Source of the DNA: Diadema setosum
Lineage: Eukaryota; Echinodermata; Echinoidea; Diadematoida; Diadematidae
NCBI RefSeq assembly: GCF_964275005.1
Contig: NC_092693.1
Span: 21,968,335 to 22,032,334 of the forward strand
Reading direction: 5' to 3'
DNA: 64,000 bases
Made by a program: the position numbers and the translations under genes. How positions within the stretch are numbered: position 1 is the first letter of the stretch; every line of letters starts with the position of its first letter. Under the pieces are notes generated by a model, which was not told where the DNA came from, did not search any database, and worked only from the letters and a program-made list of their open reading frames with translations. Shown here piece after piece: positions 31,033 to 42,704 of the stretch.

Positions 31033-31739
31033 TAAGTGCTCAAGAATAACCTTCTTCAGCAAAGCAGAGTGTGCCTATGGTGAAATGACTAAAGGGATTG
31101 TATAGTCTTGGTTGAGACTTAACTTCAGGTTTTTATCATTTTTCGGTGAGATAGTGAGAAACCTCTTAAGAAATATGAAAGAACATGTAATTCCATGAGG
31201 ATTTCAGCGTTTATTTGATGAAAATTGATTTTGAAATGGCTGAGATATCCAAAACAAAGTGATCCTAATAAAGTGTGGGACCCACATTTAATTACGATCA
31301 TTTGTTTTACTTTGTTTTTGGATGTTTCAGCTATTCCAAACCCGATTTTCATCAAATAAACTTTGAATTCCTCTTAAAATGGTATGCTCTGTACTATTTC
31401 ATAAGTGTTTTCTTGGTATCTCGCAAAAAAGTTAAAGCCCAATTTTCATCTCCACCAATACTGTGCCATCCCTATTAAACATGTTGTATGCAAGGATGGG
31501 TTTCAATTCTAAGAAGTGTAGATTCAACCAGGCTTAATATCACTGAATGATGTGTGATATGAAGTCTGTTCCTGGGTAAATACAACAGTGCACACAGATT
31601 ACTGAACTGTGAAATAGTTGCAGTATCTCATGATCACCATTATAAAGACATCGTCTTGCACTGCATATGAGCTGGCGATCCTGTGCCAGTACAGCCAAAC
31701 AAAAAGGCCTCAATTTGATGTATGTGTGATAATTCTGGA

Positions 31740-31912
31740 TTTGTATACAGGAGAACCTTTTTATAACAAGGACCTAAAAACCATAATCATTTTATGTCAG
31801 GTTACTCGCTATAGCAGGGTATAAAAACAAAAAATATAAAAGAGTTTAGACCTGCAAATCTCCTTGTTATAAGAGGGTTTTGTTATATCTGACTTCTTTA
31901 CAACAGGGTTCC
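31740..31912. mobile_element. Old pogo-like MITE relic
   Basis: ggagaacctttttataacaa at one end and gttataagagggttttgtta plus caacagggttcc at the other form degenerate inverted repeats of the 'ttataac' kind. Old copy, ends unclear. Confidence 0.4.
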
Positions 31913-32389
31913 ACATCATGATTATTGAATATAAACTGCAACAGTAGGAAACTGTATTTTAAGTGTCTTAGTGTTGAGATAATGCCTTGAAAGAACTTCT
32001 GAATATTCTTAGCAATACAAAACTCTTCTCCAAAATAATTGTGTTCACATTGTTGCCTTCTCTTGCCTGTTTCTATTGTTGAACATCAGTTTTATCATTG
32101 GCACAGTATATATACATGTAGAATCATAGCTGCTTGTAAGTTCAAACTCTTTCACTTTTTCTAATGACGTGACCCATGTTTGATGGTCGGTAAATATGAT
32201 GCCATCTACCGAAAGTGTTGTTGGCACTGTGTTTGATAAAAAGTGAAAGCTCATGCGAGCATTATGATGATTTGTTACTTGAGTAGTCTGATACGTAGCT
32301 TGTGTATTATAGACTTCTGACTCCATGGTGAATGCCTTCTTAAAGTACAGTTGTCCATTCCAAAATGTACAAAACCCCATTGTTGGGTG

Positions 32390-32393
<4 letters not shown>

Positions 32394-32486
<93 letters not shown>
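32394..32486. repeat. TG dinucleotide microsatellite
   Basis: Nearly pure TG repeat (one TA interruption) followed by gtttgtttgttg and tttttg words. Confidence 0.95.
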
Positions 32487-33631
32487 TTGTTTGTTTGTTG
32501 TTTTTGTTTTTGTTTTTGTTTTTTCTTATGCTTAATACTGTAAGGTTCCCTTCAGGTTTTATAGTGGAGAATAGCTTTGGTTTAGCTGGTTGTTCATAAT
32601 ACTTTCAGAAGGGAGAATTGCTACTTTTCAAGTGATTTTCGTAGACCTCATCAGATATAACATGCTGTCTATTTGTGATTTTGACAGTTGATGCAATTCT
32701 TGTGACTCAAGATTTGTTGAGAATCCAGCCAAACTTAAAGCTTTTGTAAACTCTGGCACTGTGGTTAGTGAGTCTGGACTCAGTGTGCCAGTGGTCATGA
32801 TAGATGTATTAATTCAATCTTGGTTTAAACTTAAATTGAAGCTGTTGTGTGCTACTCAAGGTGTGCCCTAACAAAGCCATTTGTAAAGTGTATTACATCT
32901 CAGCTGTATGACCTATGACCTGTCAAAAACAAAGTTCAAACTCATTAGAGATCAGATTTGGGGCATGCTGTCTTGAATGTTGGGAAGATTTAGTTTCTAC
33001 CAGGTGTTCTCTCTAAAAGTATTGGTTCAAGATGTAGCAGTTGATAAAAATCTGACCATTTTGGAATGGGATATTAAAGCGATTGGGCAATCACTGAAAG
33101 GGTACCCTCAGGCAGGGACTTTGTTTTTGCTATGTTACAGGTACACCAATAATATTGATACACTGTAAATATTACAACTGTTTTTGTCTCAAGAATTTTT
33201 ACCGACTCAGTGAAAGAACAACATGCAAATTTTTTGCCCGTTTGACTCTCTGTAACCATACATCACTCGATGCAATCGATGTTGTGTGGCGTGTAGCATT
33301 GCTGGCCCTTTCATGCACGCAGTCGCAACCTCCGCCCATGTATGTGCCCACGTATGGGGTATAGTGTGACTAATCTATACCTATTGCATGTGCATGTGTG
33401 CGGCTGATGCTGAACTATTATCAATGCAGTGGAACCAATAATTTAGAAGCAATAAGTATTGAATGTACACACAGCATTACATCCACAAAATGATTTTTTT
33501 TAAAGGAAATTTATGATATACTTTATGAATCCCATAAAATGCCATAAATATATTTTGGTTTTCCTTTTACAAAATCACAGCCATACTACGGATATTTCAT
33601 GACATTTATTTACAAGCAAAAGCAGATACAA

Positions 33632-34497
33632 TGGGCCGGATGCATAAACGCTAGCAATTGCTTGTGCTAGCCTTTTACTCGAATCCGTATGCATAAAAAC
33701 AAGCAATTGCTTGTGAGCAGAAGCTTTTGCTAACAAGCACAAGCAATTGCTTGCTGCCCGCAAGCAATTGCTTAGAGACCAAGCATTTGCTTAAAAACGT
33801 ATGCATAAAACATACCTTTTGCTAGTTCTTGCTAGCAATTGCTTACGATTTTACAAGCTCTGTAAAATGAGCTTGAGCTTTTGCTTATCTGGGACGTTCC
33901 CTTTTAAGTACCATTTTCATATTCATGGAAGAAGACCACACTTGTGAAGGAGTGGTATAAATCTACAAGAAATTACTCATAAGTAGAGTAGGAAATTTTT
34001 CATTTCAACAACAGGAATGTCCAGTGGTCAGCACGCAAAATGTGATGAAAAACAGGTAGGGTGTCTGACTTCGGTGGAGAGTAAGACGCCTCTCCACGTG
34101 CGATCTGGCAGATCCGGGCTACTGTAAGCAGTGATGGGAATCAGCTAGTGATATGTGGTGTGTGTGTGTGTAGTTGTGTGTGTGCGTCTGTGTGTGCACG
34201 TATGAGTGTCATTTCATAGCTCTTCTGCTATGTCAGGAAATGTTTCTGCACACATGCCCTTTCAAATACATGCTGCCACACTCACCCTTGTTCTTGCGTT
34301 CGCACAGGCGTGACGTCCCTTTTGTTGAAAATGCAAGCAATTGCTTGTGCGGGACAAGCAAAAGGTATAAGCACTAGCAAAAGGTTATACATATGGATTT
34401 GAGCAATTGCTTGAGCTAGACCTTTTGCTAGACGAGCTTGTGCTTTTGCTTGAAGCAATTGCTTACAAGCAATTGCTTGTTTTATGCATTCGGCCCA
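33632..34497. mobile_element. Foldback element built from CAAGCAATTGCTTG palindromes
   Basis: Terminal repeats tgggccggatgcataaac (left) and gttttatgcattcggccca (right) bound 866 bp. Both flanks (33650-33870 and 34325-34480) are filled with more than ten copies of caagcaattgcttg-like palindromes and aaaaggt/accttttgct words. The middle (about 33890-34320) is unrelated sequence with a short TG run. No coding frame. The GGGCC ends recall the other foldback elements here. Confidence 0.8.
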
Positions 34498-34502
34498 ATG
34501 TA

Positions 34503-34721
34503 CTGTAAAACCAGACATTTTTGTGTGCATAAAACTTTTGTTAATTTCATGAGGAAACAAGTTTTGTGGAAGTAAAATGCATGCTGAAGATTTTATTTTT
34601 TATTTTTTGACACACAATGCATTAAATGCCAGTGGCAATTTGTGAAAGTTTCATGCCACAGAAAAGGCTGTCAGCTCCAGGGTGCGAAAGTTTCATGCCA
34701 CAAATGTTTATGGGTTTACAG
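34503..34721. mobile_element. TACTGTAAAAC-type MITE, copy D
   Basis: TA then ctgtaaaaccagacattttt at the left, gggtttacagta at the right. Shares acaatgcattaaatgccagt and gaaagtttcatgccaca with copies A and C. It sits six bases after the foldback element. Confidence 0.75.
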
Positions 34722-34723
34722 TA

Positions 34724-36333
34724 AACAAGTCTTCCTTCCCTGAGCAGTTCTCTTTGATAAACCAATAAACTTGTTGCTTGACTTGCCTAGTCAAGGACAA
34801 ATTTCAGGTTGGAACACTGTATGCTAAACAGGTATATTGTTTTACTAATTCTAACTTCTTTTTTTTTTTCTTTCTTTTTTTTTCTTTTTGGTCTTGATAG
34901 AGCAATAATTTCACAGCTGCAATTTGCACGGACACTGCCAACAATGTTCTATGTAGTATTCTGTATCTTCATGTACGTGTATTACTTGATCCACGACAAA
35001 CCCATATCAACTTTGTAGGGAACTGAAATTTGAAGGACAAAGATTTTGCATGTGCTGAACATTTCTGTTAAAAGAAAATATCAGTTTACTTTTTTTTTCT
35101 ATTTATAGGCATTTCTTATTTTCTGTCATCTTAAGTTTGCAAAACAACTGAATTCATCACACACAGGATCGAGTCCTGTTATACTGTGGCAAGTTTGAAT
35201 CAGGTCAGATTCAACAAGAATCTGCTCTTAATGGGGTAAACCGCTGGGTCCCAACTCACCTTCACATTTGTTGTGAAAGTCTTGTGACAACCTTCTACAT
35301 ATGTATGTGTGTTGCTACAAATGTGGTATATACTTGACATTGCAAGGAACTTGTGGTAACAAAGATCTGAATATTGATCTCTTGAAGCCAGAAGTTTGTG
35401 TAGACTAAATTGCAAGTCTCGATTCATTTGCTTTTACATCTAAAATATATCACCAATCTCGTAAATGTTGTCATCATGGGAGTAGCAATATGTTGTGATG
35501 CCAATAAACTCTTTTGAAACAATGGCACAATATATCATACAATTATAATACTGTACATTTTAATTCCTTGTACTTAGTATTTCCATGTGTCTTTTCTCTT
35601 CTTGGAGCTATTTGTGAACAAATTGTGTGAAATCTTTAAGATCTATGCATGTCTGTACTATCCAGAAGAGTCTAATTTATTTATCTTTTTTTAAATATAA
35701 TTTTCATGTGACATTTTATGGATTTCAACTTGAATATCTTTATATTCTTTGTTTGGCTATAACAGAATTTCAATGTAACAAAAGCAAACTGCTGGTCCCA
35801 AGGACTTTATTATAATGGGGGTTGCCTGTACACGTTGTGCAATAGAGACCACGAGAGATGTGTTCCTACATTGTACCTGTAATAACTTCTAAATAATCTA
35901 TGCATAAACTCTCAAAAGTTTCTGTTTGAAATGTACCAGTATTTGTATTTATACTTCTTCACATTTCTACCTTGTGCTGTTGTATTGAATCTATGCAGGA
36001 CTGCCATTTTCCATTGCATCAGTCCAGTTGAAGAGTTGTTCTTGCCAGTTTATGTACATTATAAACAGGCCACATGTATGTGCAGTACGATCCTTGAAGA
36101 CGGTGTGTTGGACAAACATATTTAAAGTGCCTAGAGTTGTACTATCTCACAGAAGTCATGTCTCAGACCCTGTAGTGTGGGGATACCATGTAATGGAAGG
36201 CTTGCCTGACTCAAGTACATGTGTACTGTACATGTATTTGGGAATCCCTGTAATGGCTTGTGTACAGCTTTATACAAAGCAAACACGCAGCAGAAAGACT
36301 CTACTGGAGTTGACTGTTATCGATGAGCGTACA
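34724..36333. other. Intergenic stretch
   Basis: AT-rich, with a partial pogo-like MITE (35754-35832). No gene supported. Confidence 0.5.
35754..35832. mobile_element. Pogo/Tigger-like MITE, truncated copy
   Basis: ggctataacagaatttcaat, gcaaactgctggtccc and ttataatgggggttgcctgt match the right half of the copies at 26445 and 53252. The left half is absent. Confidence 0.6.
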
Positions 36334-37290
36334 TATATGTGACCCGCTACAACAAAAGGATCCAAAGGTCAAGGGAAATCAATTTTCTGAAAATGACATA
36401 TTATTCCCTTACCCTTCCCATTTAATTTCATATATAACTCGACTCATAAAGTATCCGGTTGCGGAGATATTGATGATTTTATGAGACTGTGTCGAGTGGT
36501 CTAGGCAATCAGTGTTTCGAAAAAAAAAAATCGCCCTCAGTTTTCTTTACGACGCAATTGTGATCAAGGAGAGGTAAGACAGTTTTCATCTCTTGACAAT
36601 AGAAGGTCTACTCGTAGTAACTTCCACCTTGTTCAAGCTTAGCTCCAGCGGTCTACGCACGACCAATCAGTAATCAGGATGCCACGCACTGACCAATAAA
36701 ATCACTCCCTTGTTGCTAGGGGCAGAGTCTATCTACGGCACTAAATCCAAATATTCAGACACGTTTCTGTTCCGTTGAGTCGGAAAATCATGGCCCAGAA
36801 AAAACATTTTGCCTGAATATAGAGCCGGATGTCAACTACAAGATTACATGGTCATACAATAGAAAAATGTTGATTTCATATTTTTTGATAAATTAATTAT
36901 GCAAATTAACGCATGAAATCATATTTTCACCTATAACTCCATCAAAAAGACTGAAGGATTATTAAATTTTTGTGTCAGAGTTCCTCAAGACACATCAAAC
37001 AATTTTCTTGTAAAAAAAAACGACGCGGCAAAATCTTTGCCCGTTTAGTAATCGTGGCGCGAAACGTTGAGGGGGGGTCAATTTGACCCCCCTCCAGTTA
37101 GAATAGGGTTAAATAATCATTTAGCTTCAAAATTTTGGCAGATGATAGACGAGACACAAGATTACAATTTTATGCCCAAAACAGAAATTGGATGGTTATG
37201 ACCAATGTTGATGATCTGGCTTCAAACTCGATTTTCTCGGCTCAGCCGTCGGCGACTTTTGGATCCTTTCATTGTAGCGGGTCACATATA
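36334..37290. mobile_element. 957-bp non-autonomous DNA transposon with about 33-bp terminal inverted repeats
   Basis: tatatgtgacccgctacaac at 36334 and gtagcgggtcacatata ending at 37290 are near-perfect inverted repeats of about 33 bp, reaching inward to ggatccaaa / tttggatcc. Inside is a G-run/C-run palindrome (about 37071-37092) and no transposase frame. Flanking bases do not show a clear target duplication beyond TA-rich sequence. Confidence 0.85.
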
Positions 37291-37419
37291 AATATTGCTG
37301 ATGGGCCATTCTATGTGGGCAGGACTGTGCTAGTTTGGGTTTTCAAATGTACCCTGGTGGGTAGTGAATGAAGTTTGATTTAATCAGGCCAACCAGCTCT
37401 CCCTACACTTCTGGTCTCT

Positions 37420-37512
37420 TTAACCCGTTGAGGACAAGTCCAGAGTATACTCGGGCAAGTGTCTATGGGAAATGCGTGTTGTAGCAAAATCAGTCCGTCC
37501 TCAACGGGTTAA
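37420..37512. mobile_element. TTAA-flanked mini-MITE, copy B
   Basis: ttaacccgttgaggacaagt and cgtcctcaacgggttaa form perfect 16-bp ends; same core as copies A and C. The best preserved of the three. Confidence 0.85.
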
Positions 37513-37965
37513 AGGCATATGTGACAGTTCTGTATCCTATTGACATCATTTGTGATCTACAATATTCATACTAGAAAGTACATAATGTATATACATTGTA
37601 CTTTCTACGAAAAAAAGTACAAGAAATTTACGTCCATTACAACACAAGACACTTGAAATACAACTGGCTAATACGTCCATGTCAGCTTTACTATAAATCG
37701 TTTATTGGAATAAATTATTTTTCAAAAGTTGCCTCGTTTCCCTTGCTTAATGACATGTGGTACAAGTGTGTGTGTATTCTTCAGTTCGCCTTCACCTTTG
37801 AAACAGACTAATCGTGTAGAGAGCCTTGAACATGCTACGTGTATTGCATCACATAGCAGATACCATTTTAAAGACCTAGTATGTTTTTGAGAAACCATCT
37901 CCAAAATAGTAAATGCAGTTGCCATTCAATTAAGCAGCCAAGCCATCTCAAAGAAATCATTTACA

Positions 37966-38061
37966 AATAATAATAATAATAATGATAACAATAATAATAA
38001 TAATAATAATAACAATAATAATAATAACAACAATAATAATAATAATAATAATAACAATAAC

Positions 38062-38096
<35 letters not shown>

Positions 38097-38100
38097 TAAC

Positions 38101-38135
<35 letters not shown>

Positions 38136-38139
38136 TAAC

Positions 38140-38193
<54 letters not shown>
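37966..38193. repeat. AAT trinucleotide microsatellite with regular AAC interruptions
   Basis: About 228 bp of aat units broken by aac at intervals; the block with aataacaataacaat is itself repeated. It creates false poly-Leu, poly-Tyr and poly-Ile frames. Confidence 0.95.
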
Positions 38194-38195
<2 letters not shown>

Positions 38196-38239
38196 AAAAT
38201 AGAATAAAAAAAAAAGATAAATGGCAAAAAAGTGCATAA

Positions 38240-41030
38240 GTATCAATTTTGTCAGGGTCCAGAAAAAAAAAATGCTGTCAGTTACATGGACATTATATCA
38301 CTGGTCATGCACAAAATGCAACCTTGACCTGTGCTTACAGCTTTAGAATATACAGTTGTCTACTACTTTCCTATTTTTGTTTGTCATGTGTTTGTGTGTA
38401 TTTTGACAATTGATCCAGCAAGATCCAGCAAGTCTACTGCTCTGTGGGAATGAATATATTTACTGCACACTCAGTCATTCTTTGACATTATGTACAAATT
38501 TTGTAATATTTTTGATTTTTTTTTTCTTTGCTGTCAACATTCCATACATCATGGCAACAAGCTCATACAACTGTAACATGAGAAGAGTTCAAAGCCTCGC
38601 ATATACCATACAGGATTGATTTTCAACATCCACCTTTTAAATCATTCCAAATATGCAAAATATACAGAAAATTTCCATGCCATGTCCAAAATTGTCCATT
38701 AATTGTACTTGGCTCTAGCCATAAAAAGTTGTTTTGATAACATACACAATGCACGTATTGAAAGATAGTTGAAGAAAGTACATATAGATACACTTAGTGA
38801 GCTGTTTATACCTGTAGAATTTGTTGCAAACATGTACAAACATACAAAGTGTACACAGAAGAATGGTGCTTTCAATGGATAAAGAATGCTAGGTGGCAGG
38901 CATTTGACCAATGCAATCTGTGCTATACAAGTATACACTATTAGGACTGGGATTTGCTAAAGTAAATGTACTAAAATCAATGGAGCAAATGCAAAAACTT
39001 GTATGTTCTGTAACACTGTCATGTACATTTTGTCTTTGACCCACAAACCAGCAATAAGATCTTTCAACATAGAAGAGGCCCATAGTTAACAAACAAAACA
39101 GTATGCATACTTTCTTTTCGTTTTTCTAGATTGTTATGCAGTCACTATTAGTCACTCCAATTTACAGTTGTTAAACACTGTTAAACATAGTTTCTTAAGA
39201 TATGCACATAGACTTGAGGATGAGAACATGAAAAGCTGTGCAGAAGCTCAGTGAATTTGGCTCACTGTGCACCTCAACATGCATGGATGGGTGAAGTGCA
39301 GAAGCCTGCAAGTACTAGTATCGATGATGCTGTAATGCTGCCTACCACAAATGACCCTGCCAGTGTGCAGGGTTGCCTTCCTAAAGCGAGACACGGAACA
39401 CTGAACAGGGAAACACTCGAGCGCTCTCATCCATCACATCACATGTGGTTGCTCATCTGTACGAGGCAGGAAAAAGCTAAAACGAGATGGGAGCTATTAT
39501 CTTTATCACAATCTGATGAGGTCACCCTTCCTAATGACTGATACACATCCATACACCTATGATGCTGCCATGCTAAATGCTGATTGGCGTCATCTATCAA
39601 ACAGTTTGCACATTGTACAGACTGTCATAGCAAGAACTCATCCGCTGCTCCCATACACAAGGGTATCCATTCAAATAAGCATGTGGCTTTGATCCCCCCA
39701 GTTGCTACGAAGCTCAAACCTGCTGCCCCACACCCCTAAGACCAGATTTTACACACCATTATTTCTTGGTATTTTTTTCGTATCATTGCAATATTAGCAT
39801 CACACCAGATTGTACATTGTGTAACTCCAACTCCCACACATGAATCAGACTGCCACATACCGTACAAGTGGAAATTTTCATGCATTTTGCACGACCAGAA
39901 GCCAACGCGAAAATAAAGACATGCAAACATTTTTGAATGTCATACAGCTGTATGTTCCACTAGTAAATGTCTTGATTTTGCAGAAAATGTGAAATTCATC
40001 TCACCCAGCCGAGCGCAAAAAATTACTTGCACAAATACTGTATAACCACTTTTACAGTACATGTAAGAGCATGTAGATGATATGCTGTTGGGATGCATTT
40101 ACTGTATCCCACACAAGTACCATCGGTATTTTAACTAATACAAATACCAATGTAGCATGTCTCAAAGTTGAATCACACCAATGTAATCTTTAGTACATGT
40201 ACAATTGTACAGCTTGTAAATCACCAAGTGTCCAGTAGCGTAACAAAGCCATCACAGATGGTATAAACCAGTATGACAGTCCTGTAATAAAAGTATCATT
40301 ACAAGAAAAACAAATTCAAGTACCTTGTACAGCCTGTAACTGTAAAATAATGCTGTGTGTACATGGCATATGCCTTATGCCGATTATAATACACTTGACA
40401 GCCAAGCACTTAATGATACAATAGATTAAACAATGTATACCCTGAAAATAGTGTGTATTTGTCATCCATTACCTCGCAGAAAGATGTTTCCAAAAGGAAT
40501 AAGCATTCTGTACAGGGCTATTTGGACATTCTCTGGTTTACATCATATCTTGGTACATGTACACCAAAATGCTTTACAATTGATGGCACCATAAGAATCT
40601 CTGCCAAGGAATTTGACCATCCTTTTATGCCCTTGCACTTCAATGTACTCATCCCTTACCCTCAGCAGTACATTTAATTTTGGGACAGACTAGCCCAAAC
40701 ACTGACACAAAGTGACTATAACTGGCCTGAATCAAAGATGCAGGAGTATCCATTATCTGAATGCTAACCACACATTTGCTACACAGTACCATTGCACACT
40801 TCTCTACTGGGCACTTAAATGCTGTTGGGCAGTCTTGGATAGCTTTAATACAAAGTCTCCACCAATCACATGCATTACTCCATAGTGTGTGTATATGCTC
40901 TTCATGACACTAACAGTTTCCCATATGCTTTTGCCCTGAGAGATGGCTGCTGTTGTATGTACATTAAGTTCTGGCTCGGACCACTTCTGTTCACGTCCAA
41001 AGTGTGGTATATGAAAAACAATGAACAGAG
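38240..41030. other. Intergenic stretch downstream of SYS1
   Basis: No gene recognised. Rich in tacatgta-like words. Part may be SYS1 3' UTR, but I could not place a polyadenylation site. The GC-richer patch at 39240-39480 has an open frame without recognisable similarity. Confidence 0.4.
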
Positions 41031-41032
41031 TA

Positions 41033-41253
41033 CTGTATATGCCATGTATTTCGCGAGTCTAAATTTTCGCGAATCGGGAATTCCCGACAGTTTCGCGAGT
41101 GGTTAAATTCGCGATCGTGGAGTCCTGTACTGAATGGAGAAATGGAGATGCGATCAGAGTCAATATTTTCGCGTGTCTTTAATTTCGCCAATAGCACCCA
41201 AATTCGCGAAAATAAAAACCTCGCGAAATATTCGGCGTATACAGGAGTTGAAC
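41033..41253. mobile_element. TTTCGCG-type MITE, copy A
   Basis: ctgtatatgccatgtatttc after TA and gaaatattcggcgtatacag at the other end are inverted. The body has several ttcgcgaa words and aattcgcgaaaataaaaacc. About 220 bp, non-coding. Confidence 0.65.
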
Positions 41254-41407
41254 AAGATTGCTCTCTCAATGAAAGGTGAGACACTGTTGGACTTAGCTTC
41301 ACCTCACAATAGAGCATCTTATCTACAGTTGTATAACCTCGTGTGATATCTTGCACTATACATTATATGTATTCACTTATTTGCATGCTACCCCCGCTAG
41401 TGAGTGT

Positions 41408-41563
41408 AAAGCCCACTGCATACTACATGACTCACAACTACATAACTGACAGACTTTGGATCCAAAATAAATCACAATAGCCTCAGAATAAACATGCTTG
41501 TTTATTCTAGATCCAAAGACTGTCAGTCATATAGCCGTGAGTCGTACAGAGTGCGGCAGGCTT
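41408..41563. mobile_element. Inverted-repeat MITE, about 156 bp
   Basis: Arms of roughly 55-65 bp with mismatches: aagcccactgc...actgacagactttggatcc on the left pairs with ggatccaaag-like, gactgtcagtcat and gtgcggcaggctt on the right. The centre is a small palindrome, aataaacatgcttgtttatt. Confidence 0.7.
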
Positions 41564-42466
41564 AAGACTCCTTAGATTTGTAATTCTCTCTTGTGGTAAT
41601 ACATATCTATACAACTTTTTTTTTTATCATGTAATTATTCAACTGACACATACATGTATTGTGTAAAATATGTAAATTTTGACAGCAAGATGATGCAAAT
41701 AAAGTATTGTAGAAATATATGTTCCTTCTCTCTCAGTCCTCAGAGCATAATCGTCAAATATTGCCAATTCTGTTCCAAGCAGTGTTTTCCCATCTTGTCA
41801 TCACAAATTTGTCACAACAATTAGCACCTGGCACATACACTGTATAATGCATCTCTCAAGACAAAGGAGCACGCAGCCACCTTTGCTGCCAAATGCAACT
41901 TTAGAGATAACTCTCTCGAGGAAAAACAAACAAACAAACAAAGGCTTAATTTTGTTTTCTTATTTTTGACAAGGATGTAAAATGATGACATCGCTAGGTC
42001 ATGAGTGACCATATTATGTGGGAAACCATTATTCAACCTACAAACCACGTACACAATGTGAGGTGTGCAGGACAAATTCATGTTACATCCTGCCCTGCAA
42101 ACATTGTTATGTTTTCAGCTTTACAGTGCATTGGGAAAATGTGACTCTAATACAGTAAATACGCCGTATGTAACATGTACGGTACAACACATTACCACAA
42201 GAGAATGATGCACACAAACATCTGTATTTATAAAAATATCTCTTCCTCCTCTCTCTCTCTCACTGCATGATTGACAGGAGGTGTGGAAGCTGTCCTCCGC
42301 AGCACTCTCCTGTCTTGTCACTGCGAATCTGTTAGTAGTGCCCACTGCATATGGCATTAATGTAGATGAGCTGCTGCAGAGAATATAGCCCACATCTGAA
42401 ATGTACGTCATATCAATGACAGAGTACAAAGAGTCTGCAGTCTTCTTCGTCGCATCAGGGCCTGTG

Positions 42467-42704
42467 TCATAAGTCTGCGCGGGCCCCAGACAGCGGAATG
42501 TCCCTGAGCTCGCTCCGCATGCACATGTACTCCCCAAGGACCGTCGTCAGCGCTATGCACCCAATGTTCGTTAGCCACCACGCTATTGAGTTTGGGATCT
42601 GGTTGTTGTATATCCAGCACGCGATGAAATGCACGAAGTGGAGTGTGACGGAAAAGTCTGTGCATTTCTTTGTCCTCTGAACGATGAACCACAGCCCAAC
42701 AGCA
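42467..42704 (-). CDS. SYS1: SYS1 coding exon 3
   Basis: Starts after ctccag. The joined frame reads TCAVGLWFIVQRTKKCTDFS, then VTLHFVHFIACWIYN, then IAWWLTNIGCIAL and the conserved GEYMCMRSEL tail before the stop. Confidence 0.95.

Larger units (their letters stand above)
31033..33631. other. Intergenic stretch
   Basis: AT-rich, with a TG microsatellite and a diverged 'ataacaagg' type MITE (31740-31912). Open frames are short and unrecognised. I see no gene. Confidence 0.5.

Noticed and set aside
32325-32599. Cys/Val repeat open frames
   Set aside because: TG microsatellite translated.
37926-38246. Long poly-Leu, poly-Tyr and poly-Ile open frames
   Set aside because: Products of the AAT microsatellite on all frames; no flanking coding sequence.
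42121-42466. Minus-strand open frames after the SYS1 stop
   Set aside because: SYS1 length and C-terminus are complete at 42467; these are overlapping frames and 3' UTR.
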